From an uncultured Erwinia sp. (GTDB lineage Bacteria > Pseudomonadota > Gammaproteobacteria > Enterobacterales > Enterobacteriaceae), in NCBI GenBank assembly GCA_913775305.1, contig CAJYIY010000089.1, positions 1-59,319 on the forward strand: 59,319 bases of DNA, read 5' to 3'. The position numbers and the translations under genes were made by a program. Shown here in pieces: positions 1-11,077 of the stretch. How positions within the stretch are numbered: position 1 is the stretch's first letter; the number at the start of each line of letters is the position of its first letter. The notes beneath the pieces are model-generated. The model was not told the origin of the DNA. It searched no databases and saw nothing but the letters and a program-made list of their open reading frames with translations.

Positions 1-28
1 GGTTGTGTCCCTGACCGGTGACACAACC
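1..28. repeat. Inverted repeat at the left edge
   Basis: Nine bases GGTTGTGTC at 1-9 pair perfectly with GACACAACC at 20-28 around a ten-base loop. It lies just downstream of the yegS stop. No T-run is visible on either side within the window, so calling it a terminator would be a guess; it could also be one arm of a longer element cut by the window edge. Confidence 0.4.
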
Positions 29-85
29 CGCCAGAACTACCCCACGCGCCTGCAAACAGGTCCCCTGCAGGAACCGCATCCAGAA

Positions 86-985
86 CTATGCCAGCAGCTC
101 ACACGAAGGCGGCAGGCGGCACACCAGCGCATCCGGCATCACCTCAATCCGAAACGCCTTCCCGGTCAGCGGCTCCCCGTCCAGATTAAACGTCATCTCA
201 TTGGGTGCATCAATCGTCAGCCACGGCAGCGAAGCGGTGATTAAATTCGGGTTATCATCATCGCGGGTTAACCTGTGCAACAGCGTCGGCAGCAGCTCCT
301 GCGACGTGGCAACCGTCAGCTCCAGCTTACCGTCGTTAATCAGCGCCTGTGGGCAGAGGCGCTGGCCGCCGCCCGCCTGGCGCCCGTTGCCGATACCAAT
401 CACCAGCGCATCACCCTGCCAGTCAAAATCCGGCCCGCGAAGATGACAGCTGTCCGCCTTCAGCGTATCCATTCGCATCAGTCCATGAATAAAGTAGGAG
501 ACGCCGCCCAGCGCCGACTTCAGCTTCTCCGGCGTCTCGGTGGTGATACGCGTACCAAATCCGCCGGTCGCCATATTGATAAAATAGCGATTGCCGTTGA
601 CCCGCGCCAGGTCGATCGGTGAGGCCTTGCCAACGATCGCCAGCCGCAGTGCATTTTCCATCTCCAGTGGGATCCCGGCGCTGGTGGCGAAATCGTTAGC
701 GGTGCCCAGCGGCACCAGCCCCAGCACCGGGCGCTGTTCCGGCGACAGACCGGCCAGCGCGGTGGCGATTTCGTTAATCGTGCCGTCGCCGCCGGCGGCA
801 ATCACCGTAGTGGCATGGAGATCCACCGCCTCACGCACGTAGCGCTCGCCGTCGCCGTGTTCCCAGGTTACGCGCACTTCCAGCCGGTAGCCTTCCTCGC
901 GCAGGGTGGTAATAGCCTGGCGAAGATCCTCATTGCCCGCGCTTTTACCGTTTAAAATCGCCAGCGAGATTGAATCATTAACCAT
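86..985 (-). CDS. yegS: Lipid kinase YegS
   Basis: A 299-residue soluble kinase of the diacylglycerol-kinase catalytic family, which phosphorylates lipids such as phosphatidylglycerol at the membrane in E. coli. The nucleotide-binding motif GGDGT lies at residues 65-69 and the family motif PLGTANDFA at 92-100; a conserved NLDGEPL segment near residue 268 belongs to the C-terminal beta domain. Length equals that of E. coli YegS. It lies downstream of yegQ and the CyaR-like RNA on the same strand. The upstream P2-like remnant genes found here in E. coli K-12 are absent. Confidence 0.93.
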   Translation of the reverse strand: MVNDSISLAILNGKSAGNEDLRQAITTLREEGYRLEVRVTWEHGDGERYVREAVDLHATTVIAAGGDGTINEIATALAGLSPEQRPVLGLVPLGTANDFATSAGIPLEMENALRLAIVGKASPIDLARVNGNRYFINMATGGFGTRITTETPEKLKSALGGVSYFIHGLMRMDTLKADSCHLRGPDFDWQGDALVIGIGNGRQAGGGQRLCPQALINDGKLELTVATSQELLPTLLHRLTRDDDNPNLITASLPWLTIDAPNEMTFNLDGEPLTGKAFRIEVMPDALVCRLPPSCELLA

Positions 986-1095
986 CTTTTAATTTCCTGA
1001 AGTGGGTCACGAATGGTTTCAAGATATAGCATATCCAGCTGCGGGCGGTGAACTGCCAGGCGGCTTAAGGGAAAATTTTAGGAAAAAAGGACAAG

Positions 1096-1207
1096 AAAAA
1101 GCCCGGGCGGGGGAGCCGACCGGGCCAATAAGGTGGTTCATTCCGACCGGCGTTAGCTTGATTTCCGGGCGTGCAGATCGTGCTGTTTCATGTTTATCGT
1201 TAGGAGC
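1096..1207 (-). ncRNA. cyaR: CyaR-like small RNA
   Basis: The yegQ-yegS gap is the place where E. coli encodes the Hfq-dependent small RNA CyaR (RyeE) on the yegQ strand. On the minus strand there is a -10 TATACT at 1219-1214, an expected start near 1207, a GAACCACCT stretch like the seed of CyaR, and a terminator with GGCCCGG at 1126-1120 pairing to CCGGGC at 1106-1101 followed by five Ts. A CRP-like site (TTAGA-6-TCACA, 1256-1241) is centred 41.5 bases upstream of the predicted start, as for a class II CRP promoter; E. coli CyaR is CRP-activated. Ends are predicted, about 112 nt against 86 in E. coli. Confidence 0.72.
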
Positions 1208-1240
1208 GAGCGCAGTATAGTCGGGAAGCTCCCCGGGTAC

Positions 1241-1256
1241 TGTGATCGGATTCTAA
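1241..1256 (-). promoter_or_regulatory. CRP-like site of the CyaR-like RNA
   Basis: On the minus strand the site reads TTAGA-ATCCGA-TCACA, matching one CRP half-site fully and the other at three of five positions. Its centre lies at -41.5 from the start predicted from the -10 TATACT at 1219-1214. This is sequence inference only. Confidence 0.55.
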
Positions 1257-1288
1257 GATTGATAACCCGATGAAACTTCTTTCGCCCG

Positions 1289-2650
1289 TTACGCCGCGTG
1301 CGGATCCCGGGTGGTGGTTCCCTGCAGATTGCGCATCAGCAGCGCATAGCGCAGGTCCATCTCCTCCGGCAGCGGCAGCCACACCCAATGACCGTTGCCG
1401 GGCGCAACTTCAATCGCCTGTGCTTTGCCGTTCTCCATCCGCGTCAGGGTGAAGTTGATATTGCCCGCCGGGGTCATCAGCTCCAGGCTGTCGCCCACGC
1501 TGAATTTGTTTTTCACGTCCACCTGCGCCAGCGCCCCCCGGCGTTCGCCGGTAAACTCGCCGACAAACTGCTGACGGTCGGAAACCGAATAGCCCGCCTC
1601 ATAGCTCTGGTAGCTGTCGTGCGTATGGCGGCGCAGAAATCCTTCGGTATAACCGCGATGCGCCAGCCCTTCCAGCGTCTCCAGCAGCGCCGGGTCAAAC
1701 GGCTTTCCGGCGGCGGCATCGTCGATAGCGCGGCGGTAAACCTGTGCGGTGCGCGCGCAGTAATAGAAGGATTTGGTACGGCCTTCAATTTTCAGTGAAT
1801 GCACGCCCATCTGCGTCAGCCGCTCAACGTGCGCCACCGCGCGCAGATCTTTCGAATTCATAATATAGGTGCCGTGCTGGTCCTCAAAGGCGGTCATGTA
1901 CTCACCGGGGCGCATCGCCTCTTCGATCATAAACACCTTGTCGGTCGGTTGACCCACGCCCAGCGTCGGTTCAACGTTATGCACTGCAATCGGCGGCTGG
2001 CGATGAACGATGTTGCCGATGGCATCTTCCTGGCCCTCTTCCACGTGATATTCCCAGCGGCAGGCGTTGGTACAGGTCCCCTGATTGGGGTCGCGCTTGT
2101 TGATGTAGCCGGAGAGCAGACAGCGGCCGGAGTAGGCCATGCACAGCGCGCCGTGGACGAAGATCTCCAGCTCCATGTCGGGCACCTGCTGGCGTATTTC
2201 ACTGATTTCCTCCAGCGACAGCTCGCGCGACAGGATCACCCGCGTCAGCCCCCTCTGCTGCCAGAATTTTACCGTGGCCCAGTTCACCGCATTCGCCTGC
2301 ACCGACAGATGAATGTCCATCTGCGGGAAGGCGTCGCGCACCAGCATAATCAGGCCGGGGTCGGACATAATCAGCGCGTCCGGTCCCATGTCGATCACCG
2401 GCTGAAGGTCGCGAATAAAGGTTTTCAGCTTGGCGTTATGCGGCGCGATATTCACCACCACGTAAAACTTTTTGCCCAGCGCGTGGGCCTCATTGATACC
2501 GATCGCCAGATTCTGGTGGTCAAATTCATTGTTGCGCACGCGCAGGCTGTAGCGCGGCTGACCGGCGTACACGGCGTCTGCGCCATAGGCGAAGGCGTAA
2601 CGCATATTTTTCAGCGTGCCGGCCGGGGAGAGGAGTTCGGGTTTAAACAT
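1289..2650 (-). CDS. yegQ: tRNA 5-hydroxyuridine modification protein TrhP (YegQ)
   Basis: A 453-residue protein of the U32 peptidase-like family. In E. coli YegQ/TrhP takes part in prephenate-dependent hydroxylation of U34 in tRNAs. Four cysteines at residues 170, 177, 193 and 197 form the conserved cluster expected to hold an iron-sulfur centre. The N-terminal half is a TIM-barrel-like region beginning ELLSPAG, with the conserved HGALCMAYSGRC stretch. It stands between baeR and the CyaR-like RNA; the small gene yegP that lies nearby in E. coli is not present. Confidence 0.93.
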   Translation of the reverse strand: MFKPELLSPAGTLKNMRYAFAYGADAVYAGQPRYSLRVRNNEFDHQNLAIGINEAHALGKKFYVVVNIAPHNAKLKTFIRDLQPVIDMGPDALIMSDPGLIMLVRDAFPQMDIHLSVQANAVNWATVKFWQQRGLTRVILSRELSLEEISEIRQQVPDMELEIFVHGALCMAYSGRCLLSGYINKRDPNQGTCTNACRWEYHVEEGQEDAIGNIVHRQPPIAVHNVEPTLGVGQPTDKVFMIEEAMRPGEYMTAFEDQHGTYIMNSKDLRAVAHVERLTQMGVHSLKIEGRTKSFYYCARTAQVYRRAIDDAAAGKPFDPALLETLEGLAHRGYTEGFLRRHTHDSYQSYEAGYSVSDRQQFVGEFTGERRGALAQVDVKNKFSVGDSLELMTPAGNINFTLTRMENGKAQAIEVAPGNGHWVWLPLPEEMDLRYALLMRNLQGTTTRDPHAA

Positions 2651-2770
2651 GGTTTCTCAGTCTGATGATGCGCCAGCGATTGCCAGGATGGTGGCCCTCA
2701 ACGACGATGCGTGGCTGAGGGCAGATTTCGGTGCGGGATTGTAAGGCAGCGAAGCGGAAGAATAATTGAT

Positions 2771-3478
2771 CTACATCAATCGGCAGAGGTCCGCTTCCCA
2801 GCGATAGCCCATGCCGTAGACGGCGCGGATAAACGGCTGGCTGGCGTCCAGCGCTTCCAGCTTGCGGCGCAGATTCTTAATATGGCTGTCGATGGTGCGA
2901 TCGGTCACCACGCGATAGTCGTCATACAGCTGGTTCAGCAGCTGTTCGCGGGAGAACACCTTGCCCGGCTCGTGGGCGAGGGTTTTCAGCAGGCGAAATT
3001 CGGCCGGGGTCAGATCCAGCGGCTTACCGTTCCAGCTGGCCTGAAAGCGATTTTCGTCCACGGACAGCAGCGAGGCGGGTTCCGGCTCTTCCTTCGGGCG
3101 CTGGCAGCGCTTCAGGATGGTTTTCACCCGGGCGACCACTTCGCGCGGGCTGAACGGCTTACAGATATAGTCGTCCGCGCCGATCTCCAGCCCCAGCAGG
3201 CGGTCGATCTCTTCGGTTTTGGCGGTGACCATCATCACCGGCAGTTCGGAAAAGCGGCGCAGCTCGCGGCACACCGACAGACCGTCCAGCCCCGGCAGCA
3301 TCAGATCCAACAGCATCAGGTCGGGCGGGTTCTGCTTCGCCCAGGCCAGCGCCTCGTCGCCGCGCATCAGCGCATGCGTGCGATAGCCGGCGGCCTGCAG
3401 GTAATCCACCAGCAGCTGGCTGAGCTTGGGTTCATCTTCAACGATTAAAATCAGCGGTGCCGGTGTTTCCTGCGCCAT
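2771..3478 (-). CDS. baeR: Response regulator BaeR
   Basis: An OmpR/PhoB-type response regulator of 235 residues. The receiver domain has acidic residues E14, D15 and E16, the likely phospho-acceptor D58 in LLDLMLPG, and the conserved Lys in CKPF. A winged-helix DNA-binding domain follows from about residue 135. BaeR activates mdtABC and other envelope-stress genes in E. coli. It lies 23 bp after the baeS stop and is the last gene of the mdtABC-baeSR string. Confidence 0.94.
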   Translation of the reverse strand: MAQETPAPLILIVEDEPKLSQLLVDYLQAAGYRTHALMRGDEALAWAKQNPPDLMLLDLMLPGLDGLSVCRELRRFSELPVMMVTAKTEEIDRLLGLEIGADDYICKPFSPREVVARVKTILKRCQRPKEEPEPASLLSVDENRFQASWNGKPLDLTPAEFRLLKTLAHEPGKVFSREQLLNQLYDDYRVVTDRTIDSHIKNLRRKLEALDASQPFIRAVYGMGYRWEADLCRLM

Positions 3479-3501
3479 ATCGCCTCCTCAGTACGGATAA
3501 A

Positions 3502-4890
3502 TCAGTGCGGTTTATGGGGTAAGCTTACCGTAATTTTCAGCCCCCCGGCGGAAGAATGCCGGGCGTTCAGCGTACCGTCGTGGGCCGCAACAATATTCTG
3601 ACAGATTGCCAGCCCCAGGCCGGAACCGCCGCTGGCGCGGTTGCGTGACCCTTCGGCGCGATAGAAACGATCGAAAATCAGCGCGAGCTGATCGTCACTG
3701 ACACCCGGCGTGCTGTCCTCGAAACGCAGCAGATTACCGCCGGGGTCAGACTCAAGATAAACAGTGAGGCTGCCCCCGGTATCGGTGTAGCGCAGGCTGT
3801 TTTCCATCAGGTTGGTGAACAGCTGCCCCAGCCGGTCCGGATCGCCAAACTGCGGCGCAGCCTCCGGCAGTGACAGGTTGAGCTGCAACCCCTGCTGCTG
3901 GTAGCGGTGGCGGAAGTTAGCGGCGACCATCTCCAGCAGCGGCACCAGATCGGTGTCGCGCTTGCGGTAGGCCAGCGCTCCCTCGTCCGACAGCGACAGC
4001 TGGTGAACATCATCAACCAGCTTGGTCAGAGTGGCGACCTCTCCCTGTAGCGAAACAATCGACTCCGGCGTCAGCTGACGCACGCCGTCCTGGATGGCCT
4101 CCAGCTCACCGCGCAGGATCGCCAGCGGCGTGCGCAGTTCGTGGGATATATCGGCCATAAACGCCCGCCGCATGTTCTCGTTCTTTTCTAAAGTGCTGGC
4201 CAGCCGGTTAAAGTCCTGCGCCAGGCGGCCAAGCTCGTCGCGGCTGGTCGATGCAACGCGGCTGCTGAAATCCCCGGCGGCGAGATGATGGGTGCCCTCA
4301 ACCAGCCGCTTGACCGGAGCCAGCAGCCCGCGTGACATCAGCCAGGTCACCAGCGCCGCCAGCAGCATGGTCAGGCCAACAATCATCCAGCTGGTGCGGT
4401 TTTGCTGCCGATCAAAATTAATGTCCGCCACCCGCGTCAGCCGTTCAGACGGGGAGCCTACGACCCAGCCGACCACCTGATTATCGCTGGTGGTAATCGC
4501 CCGGCGTGTCCCTTCGGGAGGGACCGGGCCGGGTGGCCCCATCACCATGCGGAAATCCTGATCGACAACCCATAACGGCGTGCGCCAGCCGTGCGGCGGC
4601 AGCTGGTTGCCGGACTCCGGATTCTGCTCCAGCGATCGCAGAATGGTGAAGACCAGCCGGTTGTTGTTACGCAGAAAGGTCCAGCTGCCGTGCCGCTCGT
4701 ACTGATCGGCCAGCGCGTCACTCAGCAGGTTAATGCGCTGCTCGTTGCCGCGCTTGATGTAGTCGATAAAGCCGTGTTCAAAGCTCAGTCTCACCCCCCA
4801 GTGCATGGTGATCAGCACCAGCATGCAGGTTGATAAGATCGCGGCGAACAGCTTGGCGGTTATGCCGATGCGTAAGCGGCTGAATATCAT
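3502..4890 (-). CDS. baeS: Sensor histidine kinase BaeS
   Basis: A 462-residue inner-membrane sensor kinase. One membrane segment lies at about residues 11-32, a periplasmic sensor region follows, a second segment lies at about 168-187, then a HAMP linker, a dimerisation domain with the phospho-accepting His250 in [10 protein letters not shown], and an ATPase domain with the SGLGLAI box. It senses envelope stress and phosphorylates BaeR. The start overlaps the mdtC stop by 4 bp, so translation is probably coupled. mdtD, which separates mdtC from baeS in E. coli, is absent. Confidence 0.94.
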   Translation of the reverse strand: MIFSRLRIGITAKLFAAILSTCMLVLITMHWGVRLSFEHGFIDYIKRGNEQRINLLSDALADQYERHGSWTFLRNNNRLVFTILRSLEQNPESGNQLPPHGWRTPLWVVDQDFRMVMGPPGPVPPEGTRRAITTSDNQVVGWVVGSPSERLTRVADINFDRQQNRTSWMIVGLTMLLAALVTWLMSRGLLAPVKRLVEGTHHLAAGDFSSRVASTSRDELGRLAQDFNRLASTLEKNENMRRAFMADISHELRTPLAILRGELEAIQDGVRQLTPESIVSLQGEVATLTKLVDDVHQLSLSDEGALAYRKRDTDLVPLLEMVAANFRHRYQQQGLQLNLSLPEAAPQFGDPDRLGQLFTNLMENSLRYTDTGGSLTVYLESDPGGNLLRFEDSTPGVSDDQLALIFDRFYRAEGSRNRASGGSGLGLAICQNIVAAHDGTLNARHSSAGGLKITVSLPHKPH

Positions 4891-7800
4891 GCTTCCTCCG
4901 GCACGCGCTGCGGGCGCGGCTTACGGCGCAGTTTATCCATATACAGATAAACCACCGGCGTGGTGTACAGCGTCAGCAGCTGGCTCATCACCAGGCCACC
5001 CACGATAGTGATCCCCAGCGGCTGGCGCAGTTCGGCACCGTCACCGCTGGTCAGCACCAGCGGCAGCGCGCCGAGCAGGGCGGCCAGCGTGGTCATCATA
5101 ATCGGCCGGAAGCGCAGCAGGCTGGCCTGTTCAATAGCTTCCCGCGCCGTCAGTCCGGCGTTGCGCTGCGCCTCAACGGCAAAATCCACCATCATGATGG
5201 CGTTCTTCTTGACGATGCCGATCAGCAGCATAATGCCAATCAGCGCGATCAGGCTGAACGGTGCACCGAACAGCTCCAGCGCCAGCAGCGCGCCAACGCC
5301 TGCCGAGGGCAGGGTGGAGAGAATGGTCAGCGGATGGACGTAGCTCTCATAGAGGATCCCCAGCACGATATACACGGTGGCGATCGCTGCAATAATCAGC
5401 CACAGCTGGCTGCTCTGTGATTTCTCAAACTCCGCCGCCGTTCCTGAGAAGCTGCCGCGCACGCTGGACGGCACACCCAGCGCGATAACGCTGCGATCGA
5501 TCGCCGCCGAGGCCTGCGACAGCGAAACGCCTTCCGGCAGGTTAAACGAAATCGTGGAGGAGGCAGACAGCCCATCATGGTTCACCGCCAGCGGCGAGTT
5601 TGCCGGTTTCCAGCTGGCAAACCGGGAGAGCGGGATCGGTTTGCCTTCGCTGTTGATCACGTACATCTGATCCAGCGCGCTGATATCCTGGGTGTAGCGC
5701 GGATCGACCTCCATCACCACCTTATACTGATTCAGCGGCTGGTAAATGGTGGAGATCTGCCGCTGGCCAAAGGCGTTATTCAGCAGGTTGTTGACGTCGG
5801 AAACGTCAATGCCGAGGCTGGACATCGTCGCACGGTCGTAGGTCAGCGCCATCTCCGCGCCTTTATCTTCCTGGTCAGAGTTCACGTCGGCCAGCTCTGG
5901 TAAGGCAGCAAAGGCGCGGCGGATTTTGGGCTCCCATTCGCGCAGATCGTCAAGGCTGTCCGACAGCAGGGAATACTGATACCCGGCATTGGACTCACGA
6001 CCGCCGATGCGCAGATCCTGCACCGCCATCAGGAACAGGTTTGCTCCCGGCTCTTTTGCCAGTTTGCTACGCAGGCGGGAAATCACCTGCTGGGCGGTTT
6101 CGCTGCGTTCAGACAGCGGCTTGAGCGATATAAACATCGTGCCGCTGTTGGTACGAAAACCCCCGGTAAAGCCGACCACGCTCTCCACCGCCGGATCGTC
6201 ATGCACGATGCGCATAAAATCCTGCAGCTTATTGCGGATCGACTGGAAAGAGATGCTCTGGTCAGCCTGGATAAAGCCCATCAGACGTCCGGTATCCTGT
6301 TCCGGCATAAAGGTCTTCGGGATCGAGATATAGAGATAGACGGTCAGACCGATGGTGGCCAGAAACACCAGCAGCGTCCAGCGTGCGTGATCCAGCACCA
6401 CCCGCAGCGTGCGGCCATAGCCCCGCTGTACGGCAAGCAGCACCTTGCCGAAGCCGCGGATCCGCGGCTGCTGATGTTGATGCTGCCGCTTCAGCAGCAG
6501 CCCGCACATCATCGGCGTCAGGGTGATGGAGATCAGCAGCGAAATACCGATCGCCACCGACAGAGTCACCGCAAACTCGGTGAACAGGCGGCCAATCAGC
6601 CCACCGAGCATCAGCAGCGGCAGAAAAACTGCCACCAGCGAAAGGCTCATTGATACCACGGTGAATCCCACCTCGCGCACGCCCTGCAGCGCGGCCTGTA
6701 CCGGTTTCATTCCGGCTTCCACATGGCGGGAAATATTCTCCAGCACCACAATCGCGTCGTCGACCACAAAACCGGTGGCCACCGTCAGCGCCATCAGCGA
6801 CAGGTTGTTCAGGCTGAATCCGCACAGGTACATGGCGGCAAAGGTGCCAATCAGCGACACCGGCACCGCGACCGCCGGGATCAGCGTGGCGCGGCCCGAG
6901 CGCAAAAAGGCAAACACCACCAGGATCACCAGCCCGACGGAGATCGCCAGCGACTGTTCCACTTCATGCAGCGAAGCGCGGATGGTCGGTGAGCGGTCCT
7001 GCGCCACGTTGAGTTCGATCGAGGCCGGAATAATCTTGCGCAGCTCCGGCACTTCGGCGCGGATACGGTCGACGGTGTCGATGATATTGGCTTCCTGCGA
7101 TTTGCGGATCACCAGCAGGATTGCCGGTTTGCCGTTAGCCATCCCGGCGTTGCGCACGTCCTCCACGGAATCGGTCACGTTGGCCACGTCGCTCAGCCGT
7201 ACCGCCGCGCCGTTGCTGTAGTGAACGATCAGCGGCTGGTATTCCGCCGCGGTTTTCAGTTCGTCATTGGTTTTCAGCTGCCAGCGGCGATGGTTATCTT
7301 CCACCGCGCCCTGCGGCTTACGCACGTTGGCACTGGCGATGGTTTCCCGCACGGCATCCAGCGACACGCCCTGATTAAACAGCGCCTGCGGATTCAGCTC
7401 AACGCGCACCGCCGGCAGCGAACTGCCGCCGACCGACACATCGCCCACGCCCTCAATTTGCGCCAGCTTTTGTGCCAGCTGGGTCGAGGCATAATCGTAC
7501 AGCTGACCCTGCGAATAGGTCTCCGAGGTCAGGGTCATAATCAGGATCGGCGCGTCGGACGGGTTGGCCTTCCGGTAGGTTGGCCGCGACGGCATGCCGC
7601 TCGGCAGCAGGCTCTGGGCGGCGTTAATCGCCCCCTGTACGTCGCGGGCGGCACCGTTAATATCGCGATCGAAGTCAAACACCAGAATGATGCGCGTGGA
7701 GCCCAGCGAACTGCTGGAGGACATCTCGCTCACCCCGGCAATGCGCCCCAGCGCCCGTTCCAGCGGCGTGGCGACGGACGATGCCATGGTCTCCGGCGAG

Positions 7801-7961
7801 GCACCCGGCAGCGATGCGCTGACCATAATCACCGGAAAATCCACCTGCGGCAGCGGGGCCACCGGCAGCAGCCGGAAACCCAGAATACCGGCCAGCAGGA
7901 TCGCCACGGTCATCAGGATGGTGGCAACCGGGCGATGGATAAACAGTGCGAAAAATTTCAC
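4887..7961 (-). CDS. mdtC: RND efflux pump subunit MdtC
   Basis: A 1024-residue RND transporter with twelve expected membrane segments, two large periplasmic loops and a beginning typical of the family ([14 protein letters not shown]). In E. coli MdtB and MdtC form a heteromultimeric proton-driven pump with MdtA and TolC and export bile salts, novobiocin and other compounds. The conserved TM4 motif [14 protein letters not shown] is present. The start overlaps mdtB by 4 bp and the end overlaps baeS by 4 bp. Confidence 0.95.
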   Translation of the reverse strand: MKFFALFIHRPVATILMTVAILLAGILGFRLLPVAPLPQVDFPVIMVSASLPGASPETMASSVATPLERALGRIAGVSEMSSSSSLGSTRIILVFDFDRDINGAARDVQGAINAAQSLLPSGMPSRPTYRKANPSDAPILIMTLTSETYSQGQLYDYASTQLAQKLAQIEGVGDVSVGGSSLPAVRVELNPQALFNQGVSLDAVRETIASANVRKPQGAVEDNHRRWQLKTNDELKTAAEYQPLIVHYSNGAAVRLSDVANVTDSVEDVRNAGMANGKPAILLVIRKSQEANIIDTVDRIRAEVPELRKIIPASIELNVAQDRSPTIRASLHEVEQSLAISVGLVILVVFAFLRSGRATLIPAVAVPVSLIGTFAAMYLCGFSLNNLSLMALTVATGFVVDDAIVVLENISRHVEAGMKPVQAALQGVREVGFTVVSMSLSLVAVFLPLLMLGGLIGRLFTEFAVTLSVAIGISLLISITLTPMMCGLLLKRQHQHQQPRIRGFGKVLLAVQRGYGRTLRVVLDHARWTLLVFLATIGLTVYLYISIPKTFMPEQDTGRLMGFIQADQSISFQSIRNKLQDFMRIVHDDPAVESVVGFTGGFRTNSGTMFISLKPLSERSETAQQVISRLRSKLAKEPGANLFLMAVQDLRIGGRESNAGYQYSLLSDSLDDLREWEPKIRRAFAALPELADVNSDQEDKGAEMALTYDRATMSSLGIDVSDVNNLLNNAFGQRQISTIYQPLNQYKVVMEVDPRYTQDISALDQMYVINSEGKPIPLSRFASWKPANSPLAVNHDGLSASSTISFNLPEGVSLSQASAAIDRSVIALGVPSSVRGSFSGTAAEFEKSQSSQLWLIIAAIATVYIVLGILYESYVHPLTILSTLPSAGVGALLALELFGAPFSLIALIGIMLLIGIVKKNAIMMVDFAVEAQRNAGLTAREAIEQASLLRFRPIMMTTLAALLGALPLVLTSGDGAELRQPLGITIVGGLVMSQLLTLYTTPVVYLYMDKLRRKPRPQRVPEEA

Positions 7962-10900
7962 TCTGCCTCCCGGCGTGCAAAGCGCTGGCGTGTGGCGTGG
8001 GCCAGGCGATCAAACAGCAGATAGATGACCGGGGTGGTGAACAGCGTCAGCACCTGGCTGACAATCAGGCCGCCAACCATCGCCGTGCCCAGCGGGCGGC
8101 GCAGCTCCGCGCCAACGCCGGTACTCAGCATCAGCGGCAGCGCCCCGAGCAGCGCGGCCAGCGTGGTCATCAGGATCGGTCTGAAGCGCAGCAGGCAGGC
8201 CTGATAGATGGCGTCATACGGCGACATGCCCTGTTCGCGTTCGGCAGCCAGCGCAAAGTCGATCATCATGATGGCGTTCTTCTTCACGATGCCAATCAGC
8301 AGAATGATGCCGATGATGGCGATCACATCCAGCTCACTGCCGCTAATGAGCAGCGCCAGCAGTGCCCCGACGCCTGCGGTTGGCAGCGTCGAGAGAATGG
8401 TGATCGGATGAATAAAGCTCTCATAAAGAATGCCCAACACAATGTACATCGCCACAATGGCCGCCACGATCAGCCAGACGGTGCTGGAAAGCGCGGCCTG
8501 GAAGGCGAGGGTGCTGCCCTGGAACTGGGTCATGATTTCCGCAGGCATCGCCAGTGACTGCTCGGCCTGGGTGACGGCATTGACCGCCTGTTCCAGCGAA
8601 TAGCCGTCACTGACGTTGAACGAAAAGGTTGCCGACGGGAACTGGTCGAGGTGATTGATGCTCAACGCGCCGTGGCGCTGCTCAACGCTGGCAATGGCAC
8701 TCAGCGGCACGCTGCCGCCCTCGCTGCTTTTCAGCCGAATACTTTGCAGCGCCGCCAGCCCCGGCGTAGTGGTGGTATCGTGCTCCAGCACCACCCGGTA
8801 CTGGTTAGCCTGGGTGTATATCGTGGAAATCAGCCGCTGGCCGAAGGCGTTATACAGCGCATTGTCGACGTCCGCCAGGGTAATGCCCAGGCGGCTGGCG
8901 GTGTCGCGATCGACGCGGATATAGGCTTCCAGCCCCTGATCCTGCCAGTCGTTGCTGACGTCCTTCAGTTCCGGCATGGTGTTCAGTTTTGCCAGTAGTT
9001 TTGGCACCCACAGGCTGAGCGAATCGAGTGAGCCGGCCTGCAGGGTAAACTGATACTGCGTGCGGCTGACCTGAGTATCGATGGTCAGGTCCTGCACCGG
9101 CTGCAGCCACAGGCTGATACCGGGGATCTGCGCCACCTGCTGCTGCAGGCGGGCAATCACCGCCGGAATGCGGTCATCGCGCTCATCCAGCGGCTTGAGG
9201 TTGATTTGCAGCCTGCCGCTGTTCAGCGCGGAATTGGTGCCGTCCACGCCGACAAAGGAGGTCAGGCTCTGCACCGCCGGATCCTTCATGATCACCGACG
9301 CCACTTTCTGCTGGCGCTCGGCCATGCTGGCCCAGGAAACCGACTGCGGGGCCTGGACGGTGCCGGAAATAATACCGTTGTCCTGCATCGGGAAGAAGCC
9401 TTTCGGGATCGCCAGCCACAGCAGCACGGTTATCGCCAGGGTGCTCAGCGCCACGCCGAGGGTGATCCACGGATGATTCAGCACCCGGCGCAGCAGGCTG
9501 CCGTAGCGGGCAATCACCTTATTAAACATCGCCTCGCTGGCGCGCGAGAAGCGATTTTGCTGACGTAGCGACGCCGCGCTCAGCATGCGTGCGCACATCA
9601 TCGGCGTCAGGGTCAGCGAAACCACCGCAGAAATCAGGATCGCCACCGCCAGCGTCACGGCAAATTCGCGGAACAGCCTGCCGACGATATCCCCCATAAA
9701 CAGCAGCGGGATCAGAACCGCAATCAGCGAGAAGGTCAGCGAGATAATGGTAAAACCGATCTCTCCGGCCCCCTTCAGCGCGGCGGCCAGCGGTTTCTCT
9801 CCTTTCTCGATGTAGCGCGAAATATTTTCAATCACCACAATCGCATCATCCACCACAAAGCCGGTGGCGATGGTCAGCGCCATCAGCGTCAGGTTATTGA
9901 TCGAGAAGCCGCAGAAATACATCACCGCAAACGTACCGACCAGCGACAGCGGCACCGCCACGGCCGGGATCAGGGTCGCGGGAAGATTGCGCAGGAACAG
10001 ATAAATAATCATCACCACCAGCGCGATCGCCAGCAGCAGCTCAAACTGCACGTCGTTGACCGAAGCCCGAATGTTGGTGGTGCGGTCGGTCAACAGCTTC
10101 ACCTCCACCGACTTCGGCAGCGAGGCGGTCAGCGCAGGCAGCATCCGGCGAATGTTGTCGGCGGTATCAATGATATTGGCGCCCGGCTGGCGCTGTACGT
10201 TGAGCACAATAGCCTGCTGGCGATTGGCCCAGGCACCCAGCCAGCTGTTTTCCGCACCCTGCTCAATGGTGGCAACGTCGCCCAGACGCACCGGTGCGCC
10301 ATTCAGGTAAGTGACGATCAGCTGGCGGTAGCCTTCGGCGGTTTTGATTTGGTCGTTGGCCGACAGCGTAATGGCACGCTCCGGACCGTCAAGGCTCCCC
10401 TTCGCCGAATTGACGTTCGCATTGCTGATGGCGGTGCGCACCGTTTCTGAGGTGATGCCCAGCGATGCCAGCGCCTGCGCGTTCAGCTTCACTCTGACCG
10501 CCGGGCGCTGCCCGCCGGAAATTGTCACCAGTCCAACGCCGGAGACCTGAGAGATCTTCTGCGCCACGCGCGTCTCCACCATATCCTGAACCTGGGTCAA
10601 CGGCAGGCTGGTGGTGGTGACGGCGAGGGTCATGATCGGCGGATCTGCCGGATTGACCTTGCTGTAAACCGGTGGGTTAGGCAGATCGTTGGGCAACAGG
10701 TTAGTGGCGGCATTGATCGCGGCCTGAACCTCCTGCTCGGCGACATCCAGCGGCAGCTTCAGCTGGAACTGCAGCGTCACGACCGAAGCTCCGCCCGCGC
10801 TCTGCGAGGACATCTGCTTCAGCCCGGACATCTGACCAAACTGACGTTCCAGCGGTGCGGTCACCGCCGAAGTCATCACGTCCGGGCTGGCACCCGGATA

Positions 10901-11077
10901 GAGCGTGACCACCTGAATGGTCGGATAGTCAACCTCAGGCAGCGCCGAGACGGGCAGCGAACGATAGCCAATAATCCCGGCCAGCAGGATAGCAATCATC
11001 AGCAGTGTGGTGGCGACCGGGCGCAGAATAAACTGGCGCGACGGGCCGCCACCGGGGGTAGTAGGCATTCCCTGCAT
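7958..11077 (-). CDS. mdtB: RND efflux pump subunit MdtB
   Basis: A 1039-residue RND transporter, close in length to E. coli MdtB (1040). It starts with a short cytoplasmic tail, [12 protein letters not shown], before the first membrane segment, as in E. coli MdtB. The TM4 proton-relay motif [14 protein letters not shown] is intact. It works with MdtC in one pump. Its ATG shares one base with the mdtA stop codon (TGATG), so translational coupling is likely. Confidence 0.95.
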   Translation of the reverse strand: MQGMPTTPGGGPSRQFILRPVATTLLMIAILLAGIIGYRSLPVSALPEVDYPTIQVVTLYPGASPDVMTSAVTAPLERQFGQMSGLKQMSSQSAGGASVVTLQFQLKLPLDVAEQEVQAAINAATNLLPNDLPNPPVYSKVNPADPPIMTLAVTTTSLPLTQVQDMVETRVAQKISQVSGVGLVTISGGQRPAVRVKLNAQALASLGITSETVRTAISNANVNSAKGSLDGPERAITLSANDQIKTAEGYRQLIVTYLNGAPVRLGDVATIEQGAENSWLGAWANRQQAIVLNVQRQPGANIIDTADNIRRMLPALTASLPKSVEVKLLTDRTTNIRASVNDVQFELLLAIALVVMIIYLFLRNLPATLIPAVAVPLSLVGTFAVMYFCGFSINNLTLMALTIATGFVVDDAIVVIENISRYIEKGEKPLAAALKGAGEIGFTIISLTFSLIAVLIPLLFMGDIVGRLFREFAVTLAVAILISAVVSLTLTPMMCARMLSAASLRQQNRFSRASEAMFNKVIARYGSLLRRVLNHPWITLGVALSTLAITVLLWLAIPKGFFPMQDNGIISGTVQAPQSVSWASMAERQQKVASVIMKDPAVQSLTSFVGVDGTNSALNSGRLQINLKPLDERDDRIPAVIARLQQQVAQIPGISLWLQPVQDLTIDTQVSRTQYQFTLQAGSLDSLSLWVPKLLAKLNTMPELKDVSNDWQDQGLEAYIRVDRDTASRLGITLADVDNALYNAFGQRLISTIYTQANQYRVVLEHDTTTTPGLAALQSIRLKSSEGGSVPLSAIASVEQRHGALSINHLDQFPSATFSFNVSDGYSLEQAVNAVTQAEQSLAMPAEIMTQFQGSTLAFQAALSSTVWLIVAAIVAMYIVLGILYESFIHPITILSTLPTAGVGALLALLISGSELDVIAIIGIILLIGIVKKNAIMMIDFALAAEREQGMSPYDAIYQACLLRFRPILMTTLAALLGALPLMLSTGVGAELRRPLGTAMVGGLIVSQVLTLFTTPVIYLLFDRLAHATRQRFARREAE

